Source: Actinoplanes sp. M2I2
GTDB taxonomy: Bacteria; Actinomycetota; Actinomycetes; Mycobacteriales; Micromonosporaceae
Length of the DNA: 64,000 bases
Reading direction: 5' to 3'
NCBI RefSeq assembly: GCF_023544445.1
Contig: NZ_JALPVJ010000005.1
Location: 62,001 to 126,000, forward strand
The notes beneath the pieces are model-generated. The model searched no databases and was not told the DNA's origin. It worked only from the letters and a program-made list of their open reading frames with translations. Position numbers and translations under genes: made by a program. Below are positions 16,358 through 25,653 of this stretch, in pieces. How positions within the stretch are numbered: the stretch's first letter is position 1; the number at the start of each line of letters is the position of its first letter.

Positions 16358-19096
16358 TCAGCGGGTGCGGGTCAGGAAGGCCACGGCGTCGTCGAGGGCG
16401 GCCCAGCCGCCGGGCAGTTCCTCACTGTCGAGCGTGGAGCGGACGGTGATGGTGCCGCCGTCATGGAGGTTGATCTCCCACGATCGGCGGCCGTTGCGGC
16501 CGGCGGAAGCCGTGGCCACGTCGGCGAAGGGCACGAAACGACTGCCTGCGGCGGCGTCGTTCGTCCGCGCATCAGGATGTCGGGCCACCGATGTCGCTGG
16601 GCCACCTGCGGCAGGTCGGCGTGCGAGGGCCGGATCGAGCCCGTCGGCGGATCTCGCCTGTTCCGGAACGAAGCCCCTTCCCACCGAGCCGGTCGCTCCG
16701 GCGACGCCCTCTTGCGCGATGGATGGAGCCGCCGCGCCGCCCTCGACGCCCGCCGCCGCCATGCCGGGCCCGGTGGGAGCTGTCTCTGCCCTTGCGGTCT
16801 CGACCAGGCCGGCGCCCGCTGAGCCGCGCTCACCGGAGTCTGCCCCCGCTGCGCTGCCTCCGACCGAGCCTGTCGCTGCTGAAGCCGCCCCGACGACCCC
16901 AGCACCGGCACTCAGTGGGCCGCGCTCAGCTGAACCTGCTCCCGGTGCGCCACCATCGACCGTGCCCACCCCCGCTCCGGCGAACTCGGCGGCGCCCACC
17001 CCGGCCGCAGCGGACTCGGCGGCGCCCACCCGGGCGGCGGAGCCGGCGGCGCGGGAGTCAGCGGCGCGCGAGTCAGCCGCGCGGGGCTCAGCGGCGCGGG
17101 AGTCAGCCGCGCGGGAGTCAGCCGCGCGGGAGTCAGCCGCGCGGGAGTCAGCCGCGCGGGAGTCAGCCGCGCGGGAGTCAGCCGCGCGCGAGTCAGCCGC
17201 GCGCGAGTCAGCCGCGCGGGAGTCGGCGGTGGCCGGCGGGCGGGCGGCCGCGGTGGCGTTGGATGCGCTGAGCCCGCCTGACGCTGCCCCGACCCCGACC
17301 CCGACCCCGGCCGCGTCCGGGTGGGCCGGGGTGCCGTCGGTGAGGACGCCGTCGGCGGCCAGGCGGGTCAGGCGGCGTTTGGCTTCGTGGTGGCGGGAGC
17401 GGGGCAGGCCGGGGACGAGGAACAGGCCGGTCTCGAGGACCAGCAGATCGGCGCGGGCGCCGTCGACCTGCACACCCACGACGCCGCCGAGGACGGGGAC
17501 GCGGGCCGAATGGTGGCGGGCCGTGTCGGCCGCCGCGGTGAGGTCGATGCCCAGGGTGGTGAGCCACTCGCGGACCTGGCCGACGGTGGCCGGGTCGCCG
17601 GCCATCTCGGCGGGGGCCTGCAGCTCCAGGTAGGAGCCGTCGATCGCGACCAGCTCGGCCGTTCCCGACCAGCTGTGGCGCCAGCGGGCGACGCCGCTGT
17701 GCAGGGCGGCCAGCGCGAGCAGGAGGGCGATCAGGTTGGTGACCCGGCCGGAGATCTCGTCGGGCGGGAGGTCGCCGAAGACCGACTCGGCGATCTTGTG
17801 CAGGCGACCGTCGGCGGCCAGGTCGAGCACCTCGGACGCGCCCGTGACCGGGGTGCCGGCGGCTCGGGACAGCGCGCGCAGCGACGCGTCGGCCTCGCGT
17901 TCCATCTCGGCCAGGCGGGCCACGCCGAAGAACTCGTCCCAGCCCACGACCGCGCGGCCGCCGACGGGGAAGGCCACCGCCTGCAGGGCCCGGCCGAGCC
18001 CGGGCAGGTCGGGCACGAGGTCACCGGCCGGGCCGGCCGGCGGCTCCGGGCCCTCGGGGGTGATCGCGGCCAGGGCGGCCAGGCGCTCGGCGAGCGGAGG
18101 ATGCGGATCCCACGGCCCGGGCGCCTCGGGCTCGCGGGCGCGCAGGACGGCCAGGTCGTCGCCGCGGGCGGCGAGGACGCGCAGGAAACCGCCGAACACG
18201 TCGTCGGGGACCAGGCCGGTCTGCCAGCCGGGGCTCAGGTATTCGGCGTGGAAGAGCTGCTGCATGGCCTCGAGCGCGGGCCGGTCGCGCAGCACGGCGG
18301 CGGTCGCCCGGGGACCGGCGAAGCCGGCGGCCACCCGGTCGGCCGCCAGCTCCTGCGCGTGGCTGTACGGCGTGTCGACCCGCAGGTAGAACCGGGCCCA
18401 CGCGCGCAGCAGCGGGCCGGCGGGGCTGCGACGCGGAATGCGCGGCACGATGCGGCCCAGGGCGACCCGGCCGCGGCGGGCCGCCGGGGCGAAGCGGCCG
18501 CCCAGCGCGGGCGAGCCGTGCGCCAGCTCGTGGGCGACGGCGGCCCGCAGGCGGGAGCCGTCCCAGGCCTGCAGCAGCGGCACGCCCAGATAGAGCTCGC
18601 GGCGCCCACCGAGCAGGCCACCGAGGCGCAGCGGCTGGAAGAGGGCGACGGTGGCGCCGGCGACGACGGTCACCCCGTCGGGGGGCTGAACGCCGGCCGC
18701 GGCGGCCGCCTCGTCGAGCATCGTCCACAGGGCGGGCGCGTGCCGGCGCAGCACCGGCACGCCGGCGGGCGTCGAGCGGCGCAGGCGCAGGGCCCGCACG
18801 GTGGCCCACCACAGGAGGCCGGCCACGGCGATGACCAGCGGCACCCCGACCCCGAGAGCCAGCGAGCCGGGCAGCGGCCGCAGGATCAGCAGCACGACCA
18901 GCAGCACCGCGCCGACCTGCAGCCAGGCGAGCAGGAGAAACCCGAGCAGCATGGCCACCGACCGCCCGGCCGAGCCGCGCGCCGGACCTGCCGCCGCGGC
19001 TGCGGAGACCGGCTCGGCGGCCGCTCCGGCGGGACCGGGCGCGCTCGAACTCTCGTACGTCTCGGAACCTGACGCCCCCGCATCCGGCCGCACCAT
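16358..19096 (-). CDS. M48-type membrane zinc metalloprotease with repeat-rich tail
   Basis: About 912 aa. Residues about 45-105 hold two membrane helices. The HtpX/Ste24-like (M48) protease domain follows, with the zinc motif AVAHELAHGS (HExxH, near residue 190) and the distal Glu region SHAQELAADRVAAGF. Residues about 330-580 form a helical domain. About 620-690 is a tandem ADSRA pentapeptide repeat, followed by a Gly/Ala-rich linker and a conserved C-terminal domain (NGRRSWEINLHDGGTITVRSTL). M48 proteases act in membrane-protein quality control. A GTG at 19120 is an alternative start; ATG 19096 has GGAGG unusually close. Confidence 0.8.
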   Translation of the reverse strand: MVRPDAGASGSETYESSSAPGPAGAAAEPVSAAAAAGPARGSAGRSVAMLLGFLLLAWLQVGAVLLVVLLILRPLPGSLALGVGVPLVIAVAGLLWWATVRALRLRRSTPAGVPVLRRHAPALWTMLDEAAAAAGVQPPDGVTVVAGATVALFQPLRLGGLLGGRRELYLGVPLLQAWDGSRLRAAVAHELAHGSPALGGRFAPAARRGRVALGRIVPRIPRRSPAGPLLRAWARFYLRVDTPYSHAQELAADRVAAGFAGPRATAAVLRDRPALEAMQQLFHAEYLSPGWQTGLVPDDVFGGFLRVLAARGDDLAVLRAREPEAPGPWDPHPPLAERLAALAAITPEGPEPPAGPAGDLVPDLPGLGRALQAVAFPVGGRAVVGWDEFFGVARLAEMEREADASLRALSRAAGTPVTGASEVLDLAADGRLHKIAESVFGDLPPDEISGRVTNLIALLLALAALHSGVARWRHSWSGTAELVAIDGSYLELQAPAEMAGDPATVGQVREWLTTLGIDLTAAADTARHHSARVPVLGGVVGVQVDGARADLLVLETGLFLVPGLPRSRHHEAKRRLTRLAADGVLTDGTPAHPDAAGVGVGVGAASGGLSASNATAAARPPATADSRAADSRAADSRAADSRAADSRAADSRAADSRAADSRAADSRAAEPRAADSRAADSRAAGSAARVGAAESAAAGVGAAEFAGAGVGTVDGGAPGAGSAERGPLSAGAGVVGAASAATGSVGGSAAGADSGERGSAGAGLVETARAETAPTGPGMAAAGVEGGAAAPSIAQEGVAGATGSVGRGFVPEQARSADGLDPALARRPAAGGPATSVARHPDARTNDAAAGSRFVPFADVATASAGRNGRRSWEINLHDGGTITVRSTLDSEELPGGWAALDDAVAFLTRTR
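17049..17228. repeat. Twelve 15-bp tandem repeats (coding, ADSRA pentapeptides)
   Basis: Twelve 15-bp units based on GCGCGGGAGTCAGCC, seven of them almost identical, encode ADSRA repeats in the protease tail. Period and frame are kept throughout. Confidence 0.95.
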
Positions 19097-19248
19097 TACC
19101 TCCGGTCTTTCATCGACCACGCTGACAACGGGCCCAAGAGTAGAGCCGCCCTCCGACGGAAACCCCAGACGGACAGTCCGCCGGAGGGAAAAATAAGGAA
19201 GATTTTCGCGCCGGTTTCACGCCGTCACGGAAGGGGATACGGACTGCC

Positions 19249-20454
19249 ATGGCGCTTGGAGACCAGACCCTGCCGTTCGCGACGAAGGGGTACGCCTGGC
19301 TGCCCGACCTGCGCCGCCGGAGTCACGGCCGGCCGGTCCCGATGCGGTTCGGCGGTCAGCGGGCGGTCGGGGTCAGCGGTCCGGACGCCGCCCGCTTCTT
19401 CTACGACGAGGGCAACTTCGAGCGGCACACCGCCCTGCCCGAGCCCGTGGTCGGCACGCTCTTCGGCAAGGGCGTGCACACGCTCGACGACCAGGCGCAC
19501 AAGGCCCGCAAGGCGCTCTTCGTCGCGCTGCTGATGCACCAGGACGGCATCGACAACCTGGCCTCGCTCACCGGCAAGATCTTCGACGAGGCGGCCGACG
19601 GCTGGCGCGGGGACAGGCCGGTGTCGTTGTTCGACGGGACGGCCAAGGTGCTCGCCGACGCGGTGTCGCGCTGGACCGGCGTACCGGATGACGAACGCGA
19701 CCTCGACGCCCTGACCGCCGACCTCGTGGCGATGGTCGACGGCTTCGCGACGCTGGGGCCGCGTCATTGGCGCGCCCGGGTGGCCCGGCAGCGCCGCGAG
19801 CGCCGCTTCGCCAAGATCATTGACTCCGTACGGGGTCAGGACCCGACGGATACGCCGCTGTCCCGGATCGCGCACCACCTCGAGGACGGCCGGCAACTGG
19901 ACGCCCGCACGGCCGCGGTCGAACTGATCAACATCATCCGGCCCACCACGGCGGTGACCTGGTTCGTCGCCTTCGCCGGGCACGCGCTCGACCGGTGGCC
20001 GGCCTCGCGCGCCCGGTTGCGGGCCGGCGACGACGACTACACGCTGGCGTTCGTCCACGAGCTGCGCCGCTTCTACCCGTTCGCGCCGTTCCTGGGCGCC
20101 CGCGCCCGCCACGACCTGAGCTTCCAGCAGACGAGCATCCCGCGGGGCGCGCTGGTCCTGCTCGACGTCTACGGCCAGCACCACGATCCGCGGGTCTGGC
20201 CCGACCCGTACGAGTTCCGGCCCGAACGCTTCCTCGGCCGCAAGGTCGGCGCCTTCGAGCTGATCCCCCAGGGCGGCGGCGACCCGCGGACCGGCCACCG
20301 CTGCCCCGGCGAGAAGATCACGATCGCGGTCCTCGGCACGCTGGTGCAGCGGCTGGCGAAGCTCGACTACTACATGCCGCCGCAGAACGCCGACATCGAC
20401 CTGAGCCGCGTGCCGGCCCGGGTCCGCAGCGGCTGGCAGATCGTCGTCCCCTGA
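19249..20454 (+). CDS. CYP152-family cytochrome P450 (fatty-acid peroxygenase/decarboxylase type)
   Basis: 401 aa. It matches the H2O2-using CYP152 family, not ordinary monooxygenases: the heme motif is GGGDPRTGHRCPGE (Cys352), and an Arg-Pro pair (R231 in NIIRPTTAV) replaces the acid-alcohol pair and anchors the fatty-acid carboxylate. EVRR-like ELRRFYPFAPF and FRPERF are present. At the position that is Gln in the hydroxylases P450-BS-beta and SP-alpha, this protein has His77 (GVHTLDD), as in the alkene-forming OleT. The SD AAGGGG precedes the ATG. No redox partners are adjacent, consistent with peroxygenase use. Confidence 0.9.
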   Translation: MALGDQTLPFATKGYAWLPDLRRRSHGRPVPMRFGGQRAVGVSGPDAARFFYDEGNFERHTALPEPVVGTLFGKGVHTLDDQAHKARKALFVALLMHQDGIDNLASLTGKIFDEAADGWRGDRPVSLFDGTAKVLADAVSRWTGVPDDERDLDALTADLVAMVDGFATLGPRHWRARVARQRRERRFAKIIDSVRGQDPTDTPLSRIAHHLEDGRQLDARTAAVELINIIRPTTAVTWFVAFAGHALDRWPASRARLRAGDDDYTLAFVHELRRFYPFAPFLGARARHDLSFQQTSIPRGALVLLDVYGQHHDPRVWPDPYEFRPERFLGRKVGAFELIPQGGGDPRTGHRCPGEKITIAVLGTLVQRLAKLDYYMPPQNADIDLSRVPARVRSGWQIVVP

Positions 20455-20507
20455 TCGTCCGGCGTCAGCGGCGGTCCCCGGCGCCGGCCGATCGCCGCCG
20501 CCTCCTT

Positions 20508-20639
20508 CCCCAGCTCGACCACAGGCAGTGCTCGCCGCGGCCCTCTCCAGCCCCAGCTGGGCCACAGGGCAGTGCTCGCCGCGGCCTTCTCCAGCCCCAG
20601 CTGGGCCACAGGGCAGCGCTCGCCGCGGCGGTGCCGGCC
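20508..20639. repeat. 44-bp tandem repeat between convergent genes
   Basis: A 44-bp unit containing GCAGTGCTCGCCGCGGCC and CCCAGCTGGGCCACAGG is present as two full copies (20525-20568, 20569-20612) with partial copies on both sides. It fills the space between the P450 stop and the GH20 stop. Confidence 0.85.
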
Positions 20640-20665
20640 CGTGCCGGTCTGACCAGCTCGCCGGG

Positions 20666-22117
20666 TCAGCCCGCCGTCCAGTCGATCTCCGTCGAGCGAT
20701 GGAAGTTGACGCCCTGCGCCTCGAGACGCGGCCCGAACGCGGCCAGCCGGTCGCGGAAGGACGTCCAGTCGCGGGCGGCCTGCGGCGTCCAGCCGATCTC
20801 GGCGATCGCCAGCAGCCGCGGGAACACCATGAACTCGACGTCGGCCAGGCTGCGCAGGGTCTCGGACCACAGCGGGGCCTCGACGCCGAGCAGCGACTCC
20901 TCCCCCACCCCGGGCAGGCGGTCGGCCGGGTCCCAGTCGTAGGACCGTTCGACACCGACCAGCCCGGCCCAGTCGAGGCCCAGCGGGGTCGACTCGTCGT
21001 ACTTCATGTCCAGGTAGCTGCGATCGGCCGGCGACATGATCACCTGGTGGCCGGCCGCCGCGGCTCGGGCCACGCCGTCGTCGACCGGCTCGATGCGCCA
21101 GTACTGCGGGATCGCGGTGGCGGGCAGGTCGACCGCGGCCATCTCGTGCCACCCGATCGCCCGCTTGCCGTACTTGCCGGGCAGCGGCAGGACCCTGGTC
21201 ATGAAGGCGCGGTAGTCCTCGGCCGTGGTGCTGAGCGCCTCGTCGCCGCCGATGTGCAGGTAGGGCCCCGGGGTCAGGGCGGCCACGACGCGGATGACGT
21301 CCTCGACGAAGGCGTACGTCTCGTCCTTGCCGGCGCACAGGGAGCTGTAGCCGACCTCGGGGTCGGTGCGCGGCTGGACGGGCTCGCCGTCACAGGTCAG
21401 CTCGGGATACGCGACCTGGGCGGCGTTGACGTGGCCGGGCAGGTCGATCTCGGGGACGATCGTGACGAACCGGGTCGCGGCGTAGGCGACCAGCTCGGCG
21501 TACTGCTGGGCGGTGAGGAACCCCGGCCCGGCGCCGTCGATGCCGGTGCCCTCGCCGCCGCTGACCTCGGTGAGGCGCGGCCAGCCCTCGATCTCGAGCC
21601 GCCAGCCCTGGTCGTCGGTGAGATGCAGGTGCAGGTGGTTGATCTTGAACTGGGCGATCGTGTCGATGAACGACCGGATGTCCGCGGGCTGGTAGAAGTG
21701 CCGGGCCAGGTCGAGCATCGTGCCGCGGTAGGGGAAGCGGGGCTCGTCCTCGACGCGGCCGCCGGGCAGGACGACCGCGCCGGCGCCCGGCAGCAGCTGG
21801 CGAATCGTCTGCAGACCGGCGAAAAGCCCCTGGTCGGTTGGCGCGCGCAGGGTCACGCCGTCGGCGGCGATGTCCAGCCGGTAGGACTCGGGCGACTTGG
21901 CTTCGTCGTCGTCGAGCAGGAGCCGGACGGTGCCCAGCCCGGCCACGATCGGGACCGGGAAGCCGGTGGCCTGGCGGAGCAGTTCGGCCAGCTCACCGGC
22001 GATGGCGGTGGCCGCCGGGGCAGCACTGACCGACACGTCGGCCGGGAGGGGGAAGTCGGCGGCGGGGTCGGGCCGGACCGAAACGGGCAGCGGAATGACA
22101 TCGCCGAGGTGTCTCAT
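20666..22117 (-). CDS. Beta-N-acetylhexosaminidase, glycoside hydrolase family 20
   Basis: 483 aa. An N-terminal GH20b-type domain precedes the catalytic TIM barrel (from about residue 130; RGTMLDLARHFYQPADI, HLHLTDDQGWRLEI). The Asp292-Glu293 pair in HIGGDEA gives substrate-assisted removal of terminal GlcNAc or GalNAc. There is no clear signal peptide from ATG 22117, so it is probably cytoplasmic and acts on imported chitobiose or cell-wall fragments. It is divergent from the GNAT gene. Length is normal for actinobacterial members. Confidence 0.92.
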   Translation of the reverse strand: MRHLGDVIPLPVSVRPDPAADFPLPADVSVSAAPAATAIAGELAELLRQATGFPVPIVAGLGTVRLLLDDDEAKSPESYRLDIAADGVTLRAPTDQGLFAGLQTIRQLLPGAGAVVLPGGRVEDEPRFPYRGTMLDLARHFYQPADIRSFIDTIAQFKINHLHLHLTDDQGWRLEIEGWPRLTEVSGGEGTGIDGAGPGFLTAQQYAELVAYAATRFVTIVPEIDLPGHVNAAQVAYPELTCDGEPVQPRTDPEVGYSSLCAGKDETYAFVEDVIRVVAALTPGPYLHIGGDEALSTTAEDYRAFMTRVLPLPGKYGKRAIGWHEMAAVDLPATAIPQYWRIEPVDDGVARAAAAGHQVIMSPADRSYLDMKYDESTPLGLDWAGLVGVERSYDWDPADRLPGVGEESLLGVEAPLWSETLRSLADVEFMVFPRLLAIAEIGWTPQAARDWTSFRDRLAAFGPRLEAQGVNFHRSTEIDWTAG

Positions 22118-22156
22118 GGTGGGAGCGCGCACGCGGAAACCATAAACTGTCTTTCC

Positions 22157-22690
22157 ATGTCGATCACGACCCGTCGCGCCGAAGATGCCGACACAGAACT
22201 GCTGCATGCCCTGGCCGAACGGACGTTCGGCCTGGCCTGTCCGCCCGGAACTCTCCAGGCCGACATCGACTCCTTCATCGCCACGCACCTGTCCGAGGAC
22301 AGTTTCCGTGGATACCTGGCCGATCCGGGGCGGGTCGTCCTGCTGGTGCTCGACGACGGCGTGCCGGTGGGTTACTCGATGCTGGTCGACGGGCCGATCA
22401 AGGATCCGGACGTCGCCGCGGTGGTGGACCAGAAGGTCAGCATCGAGCTGAGCAAGTTTTATCTCACGGGTGACCGGCACGGCTCGGGCATCGCCGCCAC
22501 GCTGATGGCGGCCACGCTGGCCGAGGCCGCGGCGAGTGGGGCCGCGTTCTGCTGGCTCGGGGTCAACCAGCGGAACGTCCGGGCGGCCAAGTTCTACGCC
22601 AAGAACGGGTTCGAGGTGGTGGGTGTCAAGCGTTTCCTGGTCGGCGCCCAGTGGCACGACGACCACATCCGCCGCCGGCCACTGCCGTGA
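22157..22690 (+). CDS. GNAT-family N-acetyltransferase
   Basis: 177 aa. The acetyl-CoA binding region is SKFYLTGDRHGSGIAATLMAATL (Q/RxxGxG/A motif A), with motif B GVNQRNVRAAKFYAKNGFEVVGVKRF. Such enzymes transfer acetyl to amines of small molecules or proteins; the substrate is unknown. It is divergent from GH20 and tail-to-tail with the SGNH gene, only 3 bp away. Confidence 0.88.
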   Translation: MSITTRRAEDADTELLHALAERTFGLACPPGTLQADIDSFIATHLSEDSFRGYLADPGRVVLLVLDDGVPVGYSMLVDGPIKDPDVAAVVDQKVSIELSKFYLTGDRHGSGIAATLMAATLAEAAASGAAFCWLGVNQRNVRAAKFYAKNGFEVVGVKRFLVGAQWHDDHIRRRPLP

Positions 22691-22693
22691 CGA

Positions 22694-23452
22694 TCAGCCG
22701 GGGTTGATGTCGACCCAGTCGACGAACTTGCCGGTGCGGTCGTCGCCGGACGAGCGGCCGCGGACCCGCCGGTTGAGCCACGGGAGCACGTGCTCGCGGT
22801 AGTAGCGGGCCTCGGCCAGCACGCGGCGGCTCTCGCCCGGGCCGGGGTCGACCACGTGCGCGGCCGCCCCGTGGCCGAGGGCGCCCAGCACCAGGCCGGC
22901 CACGCGGCGGTGGCCGGCCGCGTTGAGGTGCAGGCGGTCGGACGACCAGTAGGCCGCGCGCCGGATCTCGACGTCGTGGAAGACGTCGACGAAGGTGATG
23001 TCGTGGCGCCGCGCGGTCTCGATGGCCGCCCGGGTCAGCGCCTCGCCGCGACGGCGCATCAGGCCACCGAGAGGCAGCCGGTCGGACGGGTCGCCACCGC
23101 TCAGCAGAACCAGGCGCACGCCGGACTCGGCGCAGCGCTGCACCGCTTTCTCGGTCAACTCGGCCAGGCGGGCCATGTCGCCGCCGGGGCGCAGCATGTC
23201 GTTGCCGCCGCCGTTGAGCGTCAGCAGCGTGGGCGACGGCGACAGCGCCAGCGCGGCCTCGAGCTGCTCGGTCACGATCGGCTCGAGCAGGCGCCCGCGG
23301 ATGGCGAGATTGGCGTACTGCACCGTCTCGCCCTCGCCGGCCGCCAGCCCGGCGGCGACCAGGTCGGCCCACCCGCGTACCGAATCGTCGGGCAGGTCGT
23401 CGCCGACCCCCTCGGTGAAGCTGTCCCCGATCGCCACATATCGCGTTGTCAC
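22694..23452 (-). CDS. SGNH/GDSL-family hydrolase
   Basis: 252 aa with block I GDSFTEGVGDD (nucleophile Ser11), block II-like NLAIRGRLL, block III NGGGNDML and block V DRLHLNAAGH supplying the catalytic Asp/His. No signal peptide, so intracellular. These esterases act on acyl or acetyl esters; the exact substrate cannot be told. Confidence 0.88.
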   Translation of the reverse strand: MTTRYVAIGDSFTEGVGDDLPDDSVRGWADLVAAGLAAGEGETVQYANLAIRGRLLEPIVTEQLEAALALSPSPTLLTLNGGGNDMLRPGGDMARLAELTEKAVQRCAESGVRLVLLSGGDPSDRLPLGGLMRRRGEALTRAAIETARRHDITFVDVFHDVEIRRAAYWSSDRLHLNAAGHRRVAGLVLGALGHGAAAHVVDPGPGESRRVLAEARYYREHVLPWLNRRVRGRSSGDDRTGKFVDWVDINPG

Positions 23453-23618
23453 GCCGAACCTCCCGCCGCCCGCACCGGATCTCGCCGTGCGGGCCGTCGC
23501 TCACCGCCCCGATGCTGATCATGTGGAGCGCCCGGACGAGGCTATCGGACCGGCTGGGGGCGCACCGGATCTCGCGACCGGCGTCATACCCCCACAGCGG
23601 GTCGTCATCCGTCGTGGC

Positions 23619-24449
23619 TCAGCCGATCAGCGGTCGCACCTCGCCGGCGACCCAGCGCACGTAGGCCTCGGGGTCCTCGCCGGCCACCGGCTGCAGGATC
23701 ACCTTGGTGGCGCCCGCGGCGGCGAACTCGGCCACCCCGGCGGCGATCTCGGCCGGGGTGCCCCACACGCCGGGGTAGTCGGCCTGGTATTTCTCCATGT
23801 CGGCGAGCAGCTTGGCCTCGGCGCCGGGCCCGGTGAGGGCGGGCAGGAAGACGATCAGCTGCGCGTCGGTGACCACCTTGGCCACCTCGGCCACCTTGGC
23901 CGGGGACGTGCCGCCGGCCAGCACGACGGCGTCGCCCACCTCGCCGGCGAGCGCGATCGTCTTGGGCCCGCCGGCCGCGACCGAGAGCACCGGCGGCACG
24001 GCGGGCGGCCAGTCGAGGCGGACCTGATCGAGCTCGACGTACTTGCCGGAGACCGTGACCGACTCGCCGTGCAGCAGAGCGCGCAACGCTGTCGCGTACT
24101 CGCGGAGCAGCGTGAGCGGCGACGCCGGCCGGGCCCCAACCTGGCCCATCCAATCCTGCACGCCGTGGCCGATGCCGGGCAGCACGCGGTCGCCGAAGAG
24201 ACGGCCGAGCGTGGCGAGCTCCATGGCCAGCGAGGCGACGTTGCGGAACGGGACCGGCATGATGCCGACGCCGACGCGCAGCTGCTCGGTCCAGGCCAGG
24301 GCGGCCGTGGCGGCGGTGAGGCCGCCGTTGAGGAAGCAGTCCTCCCAGATCCACAGCTCCTCGAGGCCGGCCTGATCGGCGGCCTGGGCGACGGATCGCA
24401 GGGTCTCGGGCGGGTTAGAGGGCAGGAAGATCGCACCGATCGTGGTCAT
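23619..24449 (-). CDS. LLM-class, probably F420-dependent oxidoreductase
   Basis: 276 aa with the bacterial luciferase-like TIM-barrel pattern: LRVGVGIMPVPFRNVASLAMELATLGRLFGDRVLPGIGHG, then LSVAAGGPKTIALAGEVGDAVVLAGG. In actinomycetes most such proteins use coenzyme F420. The ATG at 24449 (MTTIGAIFLPS) begins the first barrel strand. Substrate unknown. The next gene on this strand, the SGNH hydrolase, is 166 bp away. Confidence 0.85.
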   Translation of the reverse strand: MTTIGAIFLPSNPPETLRSVAQAADQAGLEELWIWEDCFLNGGLTAATAALAWTEQLRVGVGIMPVPFRNVASLAMELATLGRLFGDRVLPGIGHGVQDWMGQVGARPASPLTLLREYATALRALLHGESVTVSGKYVELDQVRLDWPPAVPPVLSVAAGGPKTIALAGEVGDAVVLAGGTSPAKVAEVAKVVTDAQLIVFLPALTGPGAEAKLLADMEKYQADYPGVWGTPAEIAAGVAEFAAAGATKVILQPVAGEDPEAYVRWVAGEVRPLIG

Positions 24450-24536
24450 GGGCCGATTCTGCCCGGCACCCCCGACATTTTCCGGCCCGTGGCCGATCGC
24501 CGCCCGGAGCGGCACATCTATTCACTCTTATATAAG

Positions 24537-24556
24537 CCGACTCTTAGGAGAGTCGG
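24537..24556. promoter_or_regulatory. Small inverted repeat in AT-rich patch
   Basis: CCGACTCT-TAGG-AGAGTCGG, a perfect 8-bp dyad next to an AT-rich TCTTATATAAG segment, about 90 bp upstream of the LLM gene. Operator or terminator; it could serve either neighbour. Confidence 0.45.
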
Positions 24557-24592
24557 AAAAGTGTCGGGGGGTCTCGATAGGTTGCTCCCTGC

Positions 24593-24619
24593 GGATCGGC
24601 GCCACGGGGGCGCCGATCC
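24593..24619. terminator. Strong hairpin after the WYL regulator gene
   Basis: GGATCGGCGCC and GGCGCCGATCC form a perfect 11-bp stem with a 5-nt loop, 18 bp past the stop of the minus-strand regulator at 24638. Probably its terminator; no T-run. Confidence 0.65.
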
Positions 24620-24637
24620 GTCCATAGTGGCCCGCGG

Positions 24638-25591
24638 TCACGAGGCGCCGCGCAGCAGCGTCTCCCCGGTCGCGCGGGCCCGCTCGCGCAGCTCGGGAGG
24701 CGACTCGATGGTGAAGGCGGCGCCCAGCACGCCGAGCACCATGACCGGCCAGCCGAGGTCGTCGGTGCTCATGCGCATGCGGCACGAGCCGGCCGTGGTC
24801 TCCTCGACGGTGCCGTAGTGGCCGATGAAGGCCCGCACCGGCTCGGCGTCGATCTCCAAGACGACCGAGACGTCGTAACGGGCCGGGATCCGGGTCATGC
24901 GGGCGCGCAGCCAGGCCGCCGGGTCGCCGCCGGGAATCTCGCGCGGGCGGAAACGGGCACCGGTCAGGGCGGGCGCGGCCAGGCGGTCCACGCGAAAGCT
25001 GCGCCAGTCGCCGCGGTCGAGGTCCCAGGCCACCAGATACCACCGCCGGCCGAGCGGGACCAGCCGGTGCGGCTCGACGAACCGGGCGGCCGGCTCGCCG
25101 TCGCGGGGGGCGTAGTCGAAGCGCAGCCGCTCCTCGCCCCGGCAGGCCATCGCGATCGTGGTCAGCACGCCCGCGTCCAGGGTCGGTCCGCCGCCGAGCA
25201 CGCCGGGCGCGGTGACCTCGCGCAGGGCGTCGATGCGGCGCCGCAGCCGGGGTGGCAGCAGTTGGATGACCTTGGCCAGAGCCCGTACGGAAGTCTCCTC
25301 GAAGCCGGCCACCGCGCCCGCCGCCGCCGTGCGCAGCCCGATCGCGATGGCCACCGCCTCGTCGTCGTCGAGCAGCAGCGGGGGCACCGCGGCCCCGGCC
25401 TGCAACTGATAGCCCCCGGCCACACCGCGGCTCGCGTCCACGGGATAGCCCAGCTCGCGCAGCCGGTCGACGTCGCGGCGCAGCGTACGGGGGCTGACGT
25501 CGAGCCGGCCGGCCAGCTCGGACCCCGGCCAGTAGCGGTGGGTCTGCAGCAACGACAGCAGTCGGAGCATCCGGGCACTCGTGTTCGCCAT
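24638..25591 (-). CDS. HTH/WYL-domain transcriptional regulator
   Basis: 317 aa. Winged HTH at the N-terminus (RMLRLLSLLQTHRYWPGSELAGRLDVSPRTLRRDVDRL), then the WYL domain (RFDYAPRDGEP, EPHRLVPLGRRWYLVAWD) and WCX-like C-terminus. It is divergent from the ABC exporter at 25654 with 62 bp between, the classic layout for a regulator of that exporter. ATG 25591 was chosen because MANTSARMLRLL is the usual family start. Confidence 0.88.
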   Translation of the reverse strand: MANTSARMLRLLSLLQTHRYWPGSELAGRLDVSPRTLRRDVDRLRELGYPVDASRGVAGGYQLQAGAAVPPLLLDDDEAVAIAIGLRTAAAGAVAGFEETSVRALAKVIQLLPPRLRRRIDALREVTAPGVLGGGPTLDAGVLTTIAMACRGEERLRFDYAPRDGEPAARFVEPHRLVPLGRRWYLVAWDLDRGDWRSFRVDRLAAPALTGARFRPREIPGGDPAAWLRARMTRIPARYDVSVVLEIDAEPVRAFIGHYGTVEETTAGSCRMRMSTDDLGWPVMVLGVLGAAFTIESPPELRERARATGETLLRGAS

Positions 25592-25653
25592 GGATTCAGA
25601 CTCCGCCGCATTGAGGTCAGAAAGTGTCCGCAAGCCACCCTAGCGTCGTCCCC

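Noticed and set aside
16179..17633. Plus-strand frame covering the 24-bp repeats (PVDHDMSEPTDHH repeats)
   Set aside because: It runs on antisense to the M48 gene with Ala/Pro-rich shadow sequence and has no SD; the repeat happens to be open in several frames.
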